The position numbers and the translations under genes were made by a program. From NCBI GenBank assembly GCA_963723205.1, contig CAVRQC010000033.1, positions 62,001 through 126,000 of the forward strand: a DNA stretch of 64,000 nucleotides, read 5' to 3'. The notes under the pieces are model-generated. The model was not told the origin of the DNA, ran no database searches, and was given only the letters and a program-made list of their open reading frames with translations. Shown piece after piece: positions 27,189-35,640 of the stretch. The DNA is from CAVQBP01 sp963723205 (lineage in GTDB: Bacteria > Bacteroidota > Ignavibacteria > Ignavibacteriales > Ignavibacteriaceae). Every line of letters begins with the position of its first letter. Position 1 is the stretch's first letter.

Positions 27189-27494
27189 TCAACTAATATT
27201 GATAACTGTGTCCAATTTTACCTGGTGTAATATTCTTAATACATTTCCACCAACACCCTCAATATTAAACATAATATTTCTATTAGTGCAGGTTGTATAA
27301 GCATGTACAAGACTTTCAATTCCCAAACTTGCAATGTACTCTACTTTGGATAGGTTAATTGTAATACTTTTACTTCCTTTAGTAATTGAATTCTGTACAA
27401 GGCTTTGAAATGTCTTGTTTTCGACACCAACAAAATGGTTGTTGTCTATAACGATAATAGATTTATCCGGAGAATACTCAGCATGAATTCCCAT
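27189..27494 (-). CDS. STAS domain protein (anti-anti-sigma factor type)
   Basis: A 101-residue stand-alone STAS domain. SKSITINLSKVEYIASLGIESLVHAY corresponds to the central strand and the helix with the regulatory Ser (within YIASLGIE) that is phosphorylated in SpoIIAA/RsbV-type proteins. The last part, GNVLRILHQVKLDTVINI, is also typical. Such proteins respond to a serine kinase/anti-sigma partner; none is encoded in this window. An AGGAGG box stands 6 bases before the ATG at 27494. It neighbours YtxH and DoxX genes, so an envelope or stress connection is possible. Confidence 0.85.
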   Translation of the reverse strand: MGIHAEYSPDKSIIVIDNNHFVGVENKTFQSLVQNSITKGSKSITINLSKVEYIASLGIESLVHAYTTCTNRNIMFNIEGVGGNVLRILHQVKLDTVINIS

Positions 27495-27823
27495 AGATCC
27501 TCCTTTGAAATATTCTTGTGAAAAAGTGGTTATCTTTTTAACTTAGCTCGCATTAACCTTTTATGACGGGGTTAATCTACAAATTTTTTTGCTTTCAGTC
27601 CATAATCATTTTAATGAATCCGCAAATAATAGAACAGCTGATAATTCTTTTTATCGTTTTCATCTATTAATGATTTTTTTACTTCCAAACAACAACCTAT
27701 TAAAGTTTTATATCAAATTAAAAAAATATTTTTAAACTTGCCGGGTAATTAATGTAAATTAGAAACATAAAATTTCTTTGTTGAGTAAATATTTTCACTA
27801 ATAATTAAAATTATCCAAACCTG
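27495..27823. other. 329-bp divergent intergenic region
   Basis: AT-rich spacer between the STAS gene (minus) and the DDAH-like gene (plus). Apart from the STAS ribosome binding site I see no clear hairpin, repeat or small gene. Confidence 0.5.
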
Positions 27824-28585
27824 ATGTTTAGTAAGGCTATTGTAAGAAAACCATGTAAAAATCTTATAAATGGTTTAACAAGCGCAAATCTTGGAAAACC
27901 TGACTATCATCTGGCATTAAAGCAGCATCAAAAATATATCGAAGCTCTTGAAGAATGCGGACTTAATGTTATTGTATTGGAAGCTGATGAAAACTATCCA
28001 GATTCCACCTTTGTAGAAGATACTGCACTTTTAACTCCACATTGTGCTGTAATAACTAATCCAGGAGCACCTTCCCGCAAAGGTGAGATTAAAGAAATGC
28101 ATAATATCCTGAAAAATCACTTCTCAAACATTGAGCATATTTCAGCTCCCGGAACACTGGAAGCCGGAGATGTTATGAAAGCAGGGAAACACTTTTATAT
28201 CGGCATATCTGAAAGAACAAATCAGAATGGTGCTTATCAATTAACAAAAATATTAGAAAAGTATGGTTATACCTGTTCAACATTGAGTGTGGGAGATACT
28301 CTGCATCTTAAATCAGGAGTCTCATATCTTGAGAAAAATAATCTTTTATCTGTTGATAATTTCATCAATAAAGCGGACTTTCAGAAACTTAACTTAATTT
28401 CTGTTAATAATGAGGAAAGCTATGCTGCAAATAGTTTATGGGTAAATGATAAAATTTTAGTTCCATATGGTTTTCCAAAGACAAAAGAGAAGATCAAAAA
28501 TGAAGGTTATACGATAATCGAGATTGATGTATCTGAATTTAGAAAACTGGACGGGGGTCTTAGCTGCCTTTCTTTGAGGTTCTAA
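27824..28585 (+). CDS. dimethylarginine dimethylaminohydrolase (DDAH)-like amidinotransferase-fold hydrolase
   Basis: A 253-residue protein of the guanidino-group-modifying pentein fold. DSTFVEDTALL supplies the acidic substrate ligands, PGTLEAGDVMKAGKHFYIGISERTN is the family core, LHLKSGVSYL carries the catalytic His, and GGLSCLSLRF ends with nucleophile C248. Length and motif order match DDAH rather than arginine deiminase, which is about 400 residues. The expected reaction is hydrolysis of methylated arginine, or of a related guanidino compound, to citrulline and an amine. The gene is alone, with an A/T-rich leader. Confidence 0.88.
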   Translation: MFSKAIVRKPCKNLINGLTSANLGKPDYHLALKQHQKYIEALEECGLNVIVLEADENYPDSTFVEDTALLTPHCAVITNPGAPSRKGEIKEMHNILKNHFSNIEHISAPGTLEAGDVMKAGKHFYIGISERTNQNGAYQLTKILEKYGYTCSTLSVGDTLHLKSGVSYLEKNNLLSVDNFINKADFQKLNLISVNNEESYAANSLWVNDKILVPYGFPKTKEKIKNEGYTIIEIDVSEFRKLDGGLSCLSLRF

Positions 28586-28747
28586 CCTTAATATTTTTAA
28601 GTGAAGTATGAAGAGATGCAGAAACACAGGTTAAACAAATATACAAAAGATAGAGAAGCTATTGAATTAATTAACAAACCGCTCACTCTTTCTCACACCA
28701 ATTTTTCCAGCTTTGAAAACCTTGATAAAAATGTTTAATTTTGCACC

Positions 28748-28820
28748 GCACCCTTAGCTCAGTTGGTAGAGCAGTAGACTCTTAATCTATTGGTCGGGGG
28801 TTCGAGTCCCCCAGGGTGTA
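28748..28820 (+). tRNA. tRNA-Lys (anticodon CTT)
   Basis: The 73-nt sequence folds as a standard cloverleaf: 7-bp acceptor stem (with G-U at 1-72), D arm GCTCAGTTGGTAGAGC, anticodon stem GTAGA/TCTAT with loop CTCTTAA giving anticodon CTT, and T arm with TTCGAGT loop flanked by GGGGG/CCCCC. The CCA end is not encoded. A strong terminator follows. Confidence 0.96.
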
Positions 28821-28833
28821 CAAATTCATCTTT

Positions 28834-28862
28834 AAAGGAAATTCATGTGAATTTCCTTTTCT
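28834..28862 (+). terminator. rho-independent terminator after tRNA-Lys
   Basis: A 12-base complementary pair, AAAGGAAATTCA (28834-28845) and TGAATTTCCTTT (28848-28859), with a minimal loop, leads into a T-rich end 13 bases after the tRNA. Confidence 0.85.
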
Positions 28863-29017
28863 AATTAAAAACGGAAACTTAACTTATATCCCAACCTATC
28901 TAAAAAGTCAAACCAGTTCTTTTATATCATTTTTTAATGATAAACATTTTTTTCCTTTATAGATTAAAACAATTGATTTGAATTATTGAAGAAGTAGAAA
29001 TTGGAAAAAGAGACGGT

Positions 29018-29137
29018 TTAAAATTCTTTATCTGTCATTTTTTGCGGTACAGCTTTTTTCATAGCAAGAGAACTAACTATTAAAGTAATTATGAATAGAA
29101 AAAGAAATACGCTTAATATTATTATAACTAAAGACAT
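29018..29137 (-). CDS. possible 39-residue single-helix membrane peptide
   Basis: An ATG at 29137 opens a 39-codon frame ending with TAA at 29018. The start MSLVIIILSVFLFLFIITLI forms one strong membrane helix, followed by VSSLAMKKAVPQKMTDKEF, a charged tail. This helix-plus-tail layout is that of many small bacterial membrane proteins. There is no Shine-Dalgarno sequence, only an A-rich leader. The short length leaves real doubt. Confidence 0.35.
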   Translation of the reverse strand: MSLVIIILSVFLFLFIITLIVSSLAMKKAVPQKMTDKEF

Positions 29138-29342
29138 TTTTTTGATTTTTTTATTGTTTCATTTTAAGAATTAATTGAATGAATCTATTTGATGTTTACC
29201 ACATAATCTTGTAAGAGGCTAAGATCGTAGAAATATTATACATTTGCCTAGATAATTGAATATTAGGCATATTCCTAAATAACATGGGTGATATAAAACT
29301 GTCCAAACATGCGGAAAACGCGGGAATTCAAACAGGAACGGT

Positions 29343-29378
29343 TAATCTAGCCGCGGCAATTCGATTCCACAGGGTATA
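29343..29378 (+). pseudogene. fragment similar to the 3' part of tRNA-Lys
   Basis: TAATCTA at 29343-29349 equals the anticodon-arm end of the tRNA at 28783-28789, and TTCGATTCC..CAGGGTATA (29360-29378) matches the T arm and acceptor end with a few changes and a one-base gap. The whole block is 36 bases against 38 in the tRNA. No D arm or 5' acceptor strand is present. It may be a tRNA relic or an old integration site, or chance resemblance. Confidence 0.4.
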
Positions 29379-29384
29379 TAAATT

Positions 29385-31760
29385 TTAGTATTTTAGATTA
29401 ATCGAGTTTGTCCCGCCTTTTAGTGAAATAGTATGGTTTTTCCAGGTAAACACCCCATTCTGACTTTCTGGTAAAATTACCTCCCCTTTTATCCCGCCGT
29501 CATTATCTCTTTTTAAGCGGATTCTTATATCTCCCAAACGATAAGGCATTGTACCGTCAATCCAATTTAAGTTTCCTAAATGCGGTTCTATCCTTACAGA
29601 TTTGAAGCCTGGTCCACCAGGTTTTATTCCACAGACAAGTGATAATAAATAATAAACCGGTGAAGCGCTCCATGCATGGCAATCAGACCTTGTCGGATCA
29701 GGTTTTTCTGCAAAGGTTGTTAATCCCATATCAAGCATATGTTTCCAGGGTTCTAACAGAGCGAAAAATTTATCAGCCATCCCGACCTTTTCCAAAGCTT
29801 TAATCAAATAAAATTTGAAATAGTAGGAGCTTTGAGCAATATCCTTTTTAGTTAATATTTTATTTAAGATACCTGCCTGCGAATCCACCGGGAAAGTATC
29901 GGTTAATATTCCCCAGATATTTGCATGCTGGCTGAAATTTTTCTTTCCGGGAGTATCAGCAATTAATCCTTCTTTGGTATCAAAACATTTTGTATATACA
30001 ATAGATTTTATCCTGTCCGCCCAATGTAAATATTCTTCCGCTTGTTCAGGAAGATCAAATGATTTTAAAAGTTCGGCGGCTTTCTGCAAAGTATAAACAT
30101 ACTGCAGGTTAACAATTGAAGAGGTGCTGCTGTCTATCCCCGGCGGTACACCGTTATGCCATCCGTCAAAATTTACCCAGTCAACAAAGTTCCACCACTC
30201 CATATGACCGAGTAGACCGCTTGAGTCGATTCTGTTATTATACCAATTCAGAACCTCAATAATTCCCGGGATCATCGATTTAATAAACCCGGGTTTATCA
30301 TATAACATCCAGTAATCATGAACCATTGTAATCCATATCAATGAAAAGGTAGGGATAACCTGTGTCTCATAACTTGGTGAACGGCTTTGGGTTAAACCGA
30401 AAAGCAAGCGTGAATCATAAAAAGTTTGAATTGCCTTTCGCATCATAATTGTATCACCTGAAACATATCCGGAGGTTAAACATTGAATCTTTGTATCACC
30501 TTCGTATTGAAGCTGTTCGTAGTATGGACAATCGAAAAAAGTTTCGCCGGTACATAATCTTTGTGTACGCCAACCGACATTCCATATATCGCTAAGTGTT
30601 GAATCATTACTTTTAAATGATGCCTTTTCTTTAAACGGATATCCTGTAAAAATACTGTGGAAGTCATTTATTGTCATGGGTTCATCCCCGGTTTTAATCT
30701 TCATTTGAACATAACGGAATGTTCGCCACCAGAGTGTTTGAAATGTTCTGTCTTTCCCTCCATCGGAAATTATTTTATCCTGGTTTCCTATAATCCTTTT
30801 ATCCTTAATATCGTTTCTATTCCCCTTTTCCATTTTATCATTAAACAGACTTTCAGCATAGGTTAAAGTTATTTCACTATTATTTCCACCCGAAACGGAT
30901 AAAACCGGGTAAGCATCAGTTAAATATTTTTGATCAAAAAGAATAATAGCAGTAGTATCTGCAGAAATTATTAATCTTTTCTTTCCATCAACAAATTCTA
31001 CCGGTACGTCAACATTTGATCGCCGGACCTGTGAAAATCTTTGCGGTTTCTCTTCCATAAACGGAATCTCGCGTGGTACAAGAACATACTTAGAAGGATT
31101 ACCGAATTCTCTGAAACTCTTTAATGGAGTTCCTTCTTCAAGTTCTTTTGCAGATAGCCAATTTGAGGCATCGTAATTTAATTCCGTCCAGTTCCACGGA
31201 TGATATTTCATATTAAATATTTCTCCGGGTCCAACAACATAATATTGATGTAAATTTATAGTAAGTGGGCTGTATGCAGTATCATTGTAAACCTTCCAGG
31301 TTTCATTTGTATTTACCATGCTTTCTGTTTCCGAATCTCCCTGGAGGATAAATCCTGTACGGTTTGAAAATTGCGCAACGGGTCTGTATTGTGCAAAATT
31401 CCAAACAACAGCTGCAATAATATTTTCTCCCTTTTTTAAGTAAGGCAATATATCGATGGTTTCAAATCTCCATTGTAAAAAATCTCCCCTCGACGGACCG
31501 TTGCAGATATATTTCCCGTTAACAAATAATTTGTATCTATTGTCTGCAGAAATATGAACAATGAATTCTCCGGTTCCCGGTTTTAAATTGAATTTTTTCC
31601 TGAACAGGTAAACTCCGTATTCCTTTCCCGAAATTCCCGGGTATGTTATCCATTTTGCATTCCAGGTTTTGTATAAAACATCATGATTTATTTCATTTAT
31701 CTCCTGTGAAAAGACGGGAAAGGTTGAAAGGAATACCAATAATACAAATAAAGTTTTCAT
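29385..31760 (-). CDS. secreted alpha-L-rhamnosidase, glycoside hydrolase family 78
   Basis: The 791-residue protein begins with a signal peptide (MKTLFVLLVFLSTFPVFS, then QEINEIN). A beta-sandwich domain with KLFVNGKYICNGPSRGD and the N-terminal rhamnosidase folds follow, then the (alpha/alpha)6 catalytic barrel. The barrel contains ETFFDCPYYEQLQYEGD, the GH78 acidic cluster, and SDCHAWSASPVYYLL. The C-terminal beta domain starts near GIKPGGPGFKSVRIEPHLG. It should release rhamnose from plant or microbial polysaccharides or glycosides in the periplasm. A longer frame to 31799 adds 13 residues before the signal peptide; the ATG at 31760 is preferred. No T9SS tail and no sugar transporter neighbour. 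Confidence 0.9.
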   Translation of the reverse strand: MKTLFVLLVFLSTFPVFSQEINEINHDVLYKTWNAKWITYPGISGKEYGVYLFRKKFNLKPGTGEFIVHISADNRYKLFVNGKYICNGPSRGDFLQWRFETIDILPYLKKGENIIAAVVWNFAQYRPVAQFSNRTGFILQGDSETESMVNTNETWKVYNDTAYSPLTINLHQYYVVGPGEIFNMKYHPWNWTELNYDASNWLSAKELEEGTPLKSFREFGNPSKYVLVPREIPFMEEKPQRFSQVRRSNVDVPVEFVDGKKRLIISADTTAIILFDQKYLTDAYPVLSVSGGNNSEITLTYAESLFNDKMEKGNRNDIKDKRIIGNQDKIISDGGKDRTFQTLWWRTFRYVQMKIKTGDEPMTINDFHSIFTGYPFKEKASFKSNDSTLSDIWNVGWRTQRLCTGETFFDCPYYEQLQYEGDTKIQCLTSGYVSGDTIMMRKAIQTFYDSRLLFGLTQSRSPSYETQVIPTFSLIWITMVHDYWMLYDKPGFIKSMIPGIIEVLNWYNNRIDSSGLLGHMEWWNFVDWVNFDGWHNGVPPGIDSSTSSIVNLQYVYTLQKAAELLKSFDLPEQAEEYLHWADRIKSIVYTKCFDTKEGLIADTPGKKNFSQHANIWGILTDTFPVDSQAGILNKILTKKDIAQSSYYFKFYLIKALEKVGMADKFFALLEPWKHMLDMGLTTFAEKPDPTRSDCHAWSASPVYYLLSLVCGIKPGGPGFKSVRIEPHLGNLNWIDGTMPYRLGDIRIRLKRDNDGGIKGEVILPESQNGVFTWKNHTISLKGGTNSINLKY

Positions 31761-32004
31761 ATAAGTTAAATTGAAATTTTTGAGTGCAGGTAAAATCATT
31801 TTTTCGCCCTGTTGCTGTTATCTGTCTCTAAACTATTGTAAAAAAAGAACAGTTACAACCGGAATCTTAAAATGAATATCATTATCAGTTTTTAAATGAA
31901 CGCAGATCTTTATGATGATTATGATTTTTTATGAGCCTGTTTTTCCATTTGTAATTTTATGCGAGAAAAATTAAGTTTAAGTTATCAAGCCGGAGGGAGA
32001 TAAC

Positions 32005-34071
32005 ATGACTTTGAAAAGGGCTGCCGCGGGGATTCTTTTTATATCAATTTTTATTTTACTTTATATTACATCGTATCCTTCAATCGGCTGGTGGGACAGC
32101 GGTTTTTTTGTAACGTGTGCTAACAATCTAAGTGTTCCTGATCCGGGCGGTTCTGTTCTTTATGTTTTGTTAGGGAGAGTCTTTATTATACTATTCTTTT
32201 TCCTGCCTGCAGTAAAAGCAGTTACCCTGGTAAATATTATTTCGGCAGGTTTGGCTGCGGTCTTTGCATATTATACTTTTCTAATAATTTTTAATAACCT
32301 TCCTCTTCATCTATCCGAATCAGGAAAAGTTATTGCTTCATTTTTTACTTCGCTGTCAATTCCTTTTTTATACAGTATATGGGTTGAATCAACTGCCCAG
32401 AGAATATATGTGCTTGGATTATTATTGACCGGCATCCTTATTTACTGCACAATTAAAATATGGTTTTCCAAAGATGAAATTGAAAAGAAAAGGCTTATCT
32501 ATTTAATTGTATTTATCCTCGGTATAGATTATACTGCTCACCGTTTGAATACTCCTTTAATTCCGATTGTTTTAATATTATTGATTTTTCCTTTCAGGAA
32601 TGAATTAAAGCAGTTTCGTTTCTGGTTTATTCTGGCCGGTTTGTATTTATTAGGATTTTCTCTCAACTTTTTCCCGTTGATTCGCTCGCAGTCTCATCCG
32701 CCTTTTTCTATGGATGACATCCAAAATTTTTCACAGTTGTATGCGTGGATCGATATGAAGCGTTACGGCGAATCGAATTTCTCAATGATTTTTAACCGGC
32801 GGGCGCCGTTCTGGAGCTACCAGGTTGATCATATGTATCTTCGTTACTTCGGATGGAATTTCTTAGGAGCACAGGGGAACGAAACCATATTCAGTCAAAT
32901 TTATTTTTCATTTATTCCGTTCTTATTAGGAATAACAGGTTTTGTTTATTCTTTAATTAAAAAGTTCAAACTCTGGATATTAATCTTTATTACATTTTTC
33001 TTCTTCTCTTTTACCCTGGTTGTATATGCTAACATCAGTGAAGGCTTTGAATTTATAAGAGAAATAGATCGCCTTTTTATCCCTTCATTTTTTGTGTTTA
33101 CTCTCTGGATAGGAATTGGATTATATGTATTGATTAGCCTGGTTAATAATCTATTAATTAAAATTAATATTCCGAAGAAGCTTGTATTAATTAAGTTATT
33201 AGCGTTAGGATTTTTGATATTGCCATTAAACATTATCATTACCAATTGGTTCAAGTGTGATAGAAGCGGCTACTACTTCCCTGATGATTTTGCATATAAT
33301 TTACTAGCCGGCTGCGGCAGGAATGCAATGCTGTTTACCAACGGGGATAATGATACATTTCCTCCGTGGTATTTACAAAGCGTTGAAGCAGTCAGACCCG
33401 ATATAGCATTAATTAATTTAAGTCTCTTAAACACAAGCTTTTATGTAGAGCAGCTGCAGCGTACATATAATTTATTTCCTGCAAATGCAGATGTGTTAAA
33501 CCCGGAAAAATTCCGGCCTTCCCGCATTGATTCGGCTGTATCCATAAAAATAGTATTCAAAGATTCCTTAAACGATAAAGAAGATACAATTAAAACAGAA
33601 TACCAAGGAAGGAACTTCAGAAAAGAGAAAGGATTGCTTCCGCAGGATAAAGCGCTGATCAGTTTACTTGAAACAAATAGTAAAGAAAGGCTCGCATACT
33701 TTTCGATTACTGTTGATCCAAATAGTATGGTTGGATTATCTTCTTATTTAAGCACTGCAGGAATGATCCAGCAATTGGTGCCAACAAAAGGAGATTCAAT
33801 ATCGCCTCACCAAATGGAAGATAACCTTCTTAAAAAGTATCGTTACAGGAATTTTAATAATCCGGATGTTTATACTGACAAGACAGTAAATAATTTATTT
33901 AATAATTACAGGCATTTATTCATTCAATTATCGCGGTATTATTTGAATAAAGGGAATAAAGAAAAAGCAAAAGAAATTTTTGATTTTATGCAATCAAAGC
34001 TGCCGGAATGGAGATTTAGTGAGGAGCAGAATAGAAGTGTGTTGGAGTATAAGAAGAAGTTAGGAGAGTAG
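32005..34071 (+). CDS. DUF2723 / TMEM260-type membrane glycosyltransferase-like protein
   Basis: A 688-residue protein with about eleven membrane helices in its first ~430 residues, then a soluble part. The start IGWWDSGFFVTCANNLSVPDPGGSVLY matches DUF2723, with the Asp in WWDSG at the position of the GT-C superfamily catalytic or metal acid. TMEM260, its animal relative, is an O-mannosyltransferase. The bacterial branch is common in Bacteroidota and probably glycosylates envelope or secreted proteins, which is inference. The C-terminus ends in a TPR-like helix pair (SRYYLNKGNKEKAKEIFDFM). A GGAGG box lies 8 bases before the ATG. Confidence 0.85.
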   Translation: MTLKRAAAGILFISIFILLYITSYPSIGWWDSGFFVTCANNLSVPDPGGSVLYVLLGRVFIILFFFLPAVKAVTLVNIISAGLAAVFAYYTFLIIFNNLPLHLSESGKVIASFFTSLSIPFLYSIWVESTAQRIYVLGLLLTGILIYCTIKIWFSKDEIEKKRLIYLIVFILGIDYTAHRLNTPLIPIVLILLIFPFRNELKQFRFWFILAGLYLLGFSLNFFPLIRSQSHPPFSMDDIQNFSQLYAWIDMKRYGESNFSMIFNRRAPFWSYQVDHMYLRYFGWNFLGAQGNETIFSQIYFSFIPFLLGITGFVYSLIKKFKLWILIFITFFFFSFTLVVYANISEGFEFIREIDRLFIPSFFVFTLWIGIGLYVLISLVNNLLIKINIPKKLVLIKLLALGFLILPLNIIITNWFKCDRSGYYFPDDFAYNLLAGCGRNAMLFTNGDNDTFPPWYLQSVEAVRPDIALINLSLLNTSFYVEQLQRTYNLFPANADVLNPEKFRPSRIDSAVSIKIVFKDSLNDKEDTIKTEYQGRNFRKEKGLLPQDKALISLLETNSKERLAYFSITVDPNSMVGLSSYLSTAGMIQQLVPTKGDSISPHQMEDNLLKKYRYRNFNNPDVYTDKTVNNLFNNYRHLFIQLSRYYLNKGNKEKAKEIFDFMQSKLPEWRFSEEQNRSVLEYKKKLGE

Positions 34072-34122
34072 TATTACTTTAAGCACTTAATTTAAATGTG
34101 GTAAAAATAATTATATCGATGA

Positions 34123-34908
34123 TTAGTTAAGGCTGACTTTTTTGATAAGTTTTCTGGCAAAATCTGCTTCGGCATCTAAAGAAGCTATCATTTCTCCACC
34201 AGCATTTGAAAGTCTCGCCAAATCTTGTTTAGGAATAATCCCTTGATCAGAAAAGATCAACAAACTGTCATGGTTTATGTTAGCTCTTAAAAGTCTTTCT
34301 AAAATTATAGTAGTTAAACGCGCTTTATCACGATTTGGAATTCCAAATAGAAAAAGTGGTAACTCCTTCCCCTCAATTCTATAATCAATAGGATAGTCCC
34401 TTGCATTTTCCATTTCTTCATAATAATAATCTTTTTTAATCTTATCCTCACTAACTATTTTATAAAGTTGTTCTTGCAAATCTTCGTAAAATGTGGATTC
34501 GGCTCTTGCACGATTAAGAAAAGTCAAATCATTTATTTTCGTTAATGCCTGTCCAAGTCTGAAAACGCTAATCCCTAATTTATCCATTGTCGATTCTATG
34601 AAAATTTCTCCATTTTTAACTTCAATGAAGGTTTCTGATTTTATTTGTTCAAAAATTTTACCTCTAGTTCCTTCCTTAAATTTATCAATATCATTGTCAT
34701 AACTTAAATGCATTATAGTATGTCCCATATCGGTCAATCGAACTATTCCATTAGACATTTCTCTTAAATAGATTTGATATGGATCTCCGTCGGCAAAGGA
34801 GAACGGCGTCTCAATAGCTAATAATTTATCACTCTTTTTGTAAACCTTTATTTCCGCACACAGTAAAGAACAAAGAGCTTTTTGCAATTCATCTATATTA
34901 ATATTCAT
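34123..34908 (-). CDS. DUF1828/DUF1829-type protein of an accessory two-gene cassette
   Basis: A 261-residue soluble protein. The N-terminal part (about 30-120: DPYQIYLREMSNGIVRLTDMGHTIMHLS) matches the DUF1828 pattern. The C-terminal half (about 175-255: LPLFLFGIPNRDKARLTTIIL..LLIFSDQGIIPKQDLARLSNAG) matches DUF1829. The two are usually fused in proteins of unknown function, sporadically distributed and often on mobile islands. No catalytic triad can be named. Its ATG overlaps the stop region of the upstream gene by 4 bp, so the two are co-translated. The pair is flanked by unrelated chromosomal genes and shows few CCGG sites compared with its neighbours. Confidence 0.75.
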   Translation of the reverse strand: MNINIDELQKALCSLLCAEIKVYKKSDKLLAIETPFSFADGDPYQIYLREMSNGIVRLTDMGHTIMHLSYDNDIDKFKEGTRGKIFEQIKSETFIEVKNGEIFIESTMDKLGISVFRLGQALTKINDLTFLNRARAESTFYEDLQEQLYKIVSEDKIKKDYYYEEMENARDYPIDYRIEGKELPLFLFGIPNRDKARLTTIILERLLRANINHDSLLIFSDQGIIPKQDLARLSNAGGEMIASLDAEADFARKLIKKVSLN

Positions 34909-35405
34909 TCGTCAAAAAAACTTGGTTGATCAATATTATCCGGGTTTGTTTGAAGACCAGTAACATTACAGTCATTTACTAGACAATGTAACGCGCTATT
35001 AATTGTTTTATATCTATTTGTTTCTTCCGCATATCCTTCTGCTTTTTTATTTGCCTTAATGTATTTCTCAGTAGCAGAATGAATATGACATTTTAATCCA
35101 GTACGAGTATTTTCTAAATGATTTGAATGATCATGGCTTGGTCCATTATATCTTTTTAAAGTTAATGACTCTCCATTAGGTACTACCCAGCTTATACCAC
35201 ATGAAAAATCATCATCCATATCTAATCCTAAATTTTGTCTCGCATAAATCTCGAATTTTCGCTCAGATCCATCAGTAGCAGTGACTTTATAATTTATCTG
35301 ATAATGCCCATCCTTATTAATATTTCTAGCCTGTGGATTATTGATTTTTTTAGGGCAATTAAGTAGCTCACCTATTTTATCATCTGTAATACTTTCAAAT
35401 GCCAT
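34905..35405 (-). CDS. unrecognised His-rich protein partnered with the DUF1828-type gene
   Basis: A 166-residue soluble protein I cannot place firmly; it may belong to a recently named DUF that occurs next to DUF1828 genes. About 45-140 contain a beta-rich part (KFEIYARQNLGLDMDDDFSCGI), then a striking run YNGPSHDHSNHLENTRTGLKCHIHSAT with five His and one Cys, followed by a helix. The spaced HDH, H and CHIH could form a metal or nuclease site. It is the first gene of the two-gene unit, overlapping the next by 4 bp (34905-34908). The start is the ATG at 35405, with no clear Shine-Dalgarno sequence. Confidence 0.6.
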   Translation of the reverse strand: MAFESITDDKIGELLNCPKKINNPQARNINKDGHYQINYKVTATDGSERKFEIYARQNLGLDMDDDFSCGISWVVPNGESLTLKRYNGPSHDHSNHLENTRTGLKCHIHSATEKYIKANKKAEGYAEETNRYKTINSALHCLVNDCNVTGLQTNPDNIDQPSFFDE

Positions 35406-35640
35406 ATTTCATCATATGGTTTATATTCTTTTTTACTAAACTAAATAAAACCCTTCAATCTTCAAATACTACAAGCATCGTATATATGCTTCTTTTCCAT
35501 TAGGAACAAAAAATAGTAGATAGTTAAGATATTTGCAATTGTTGATTTAGAAACAAAGTTGGAAGCTTGTTTACCGACAATTCAAAACATTCAAAAATAA
35601 ATCCATTAGACTAATCTTTTAATTTTTCTTAATTTCCAAT

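Larger units (their letters stand above)
28821..29384. other. 564-bp region downstream of tRNA-Lys
   Basis: This stretch holds the tRNA terminator, a possible 39-residue membrane peptide on the minus strand, and a fragment resembling the 3' part of the tRNA just before the GH78 gene. The rest is AT-rich with no further recognisable gene. Confidence 0.5.

Noticed and set aside
28586..28747. Further tRNA or small RNA gene before tRNA-Lys
   Set aside because: No cloverleaf or stable structure could be found in this stretch.
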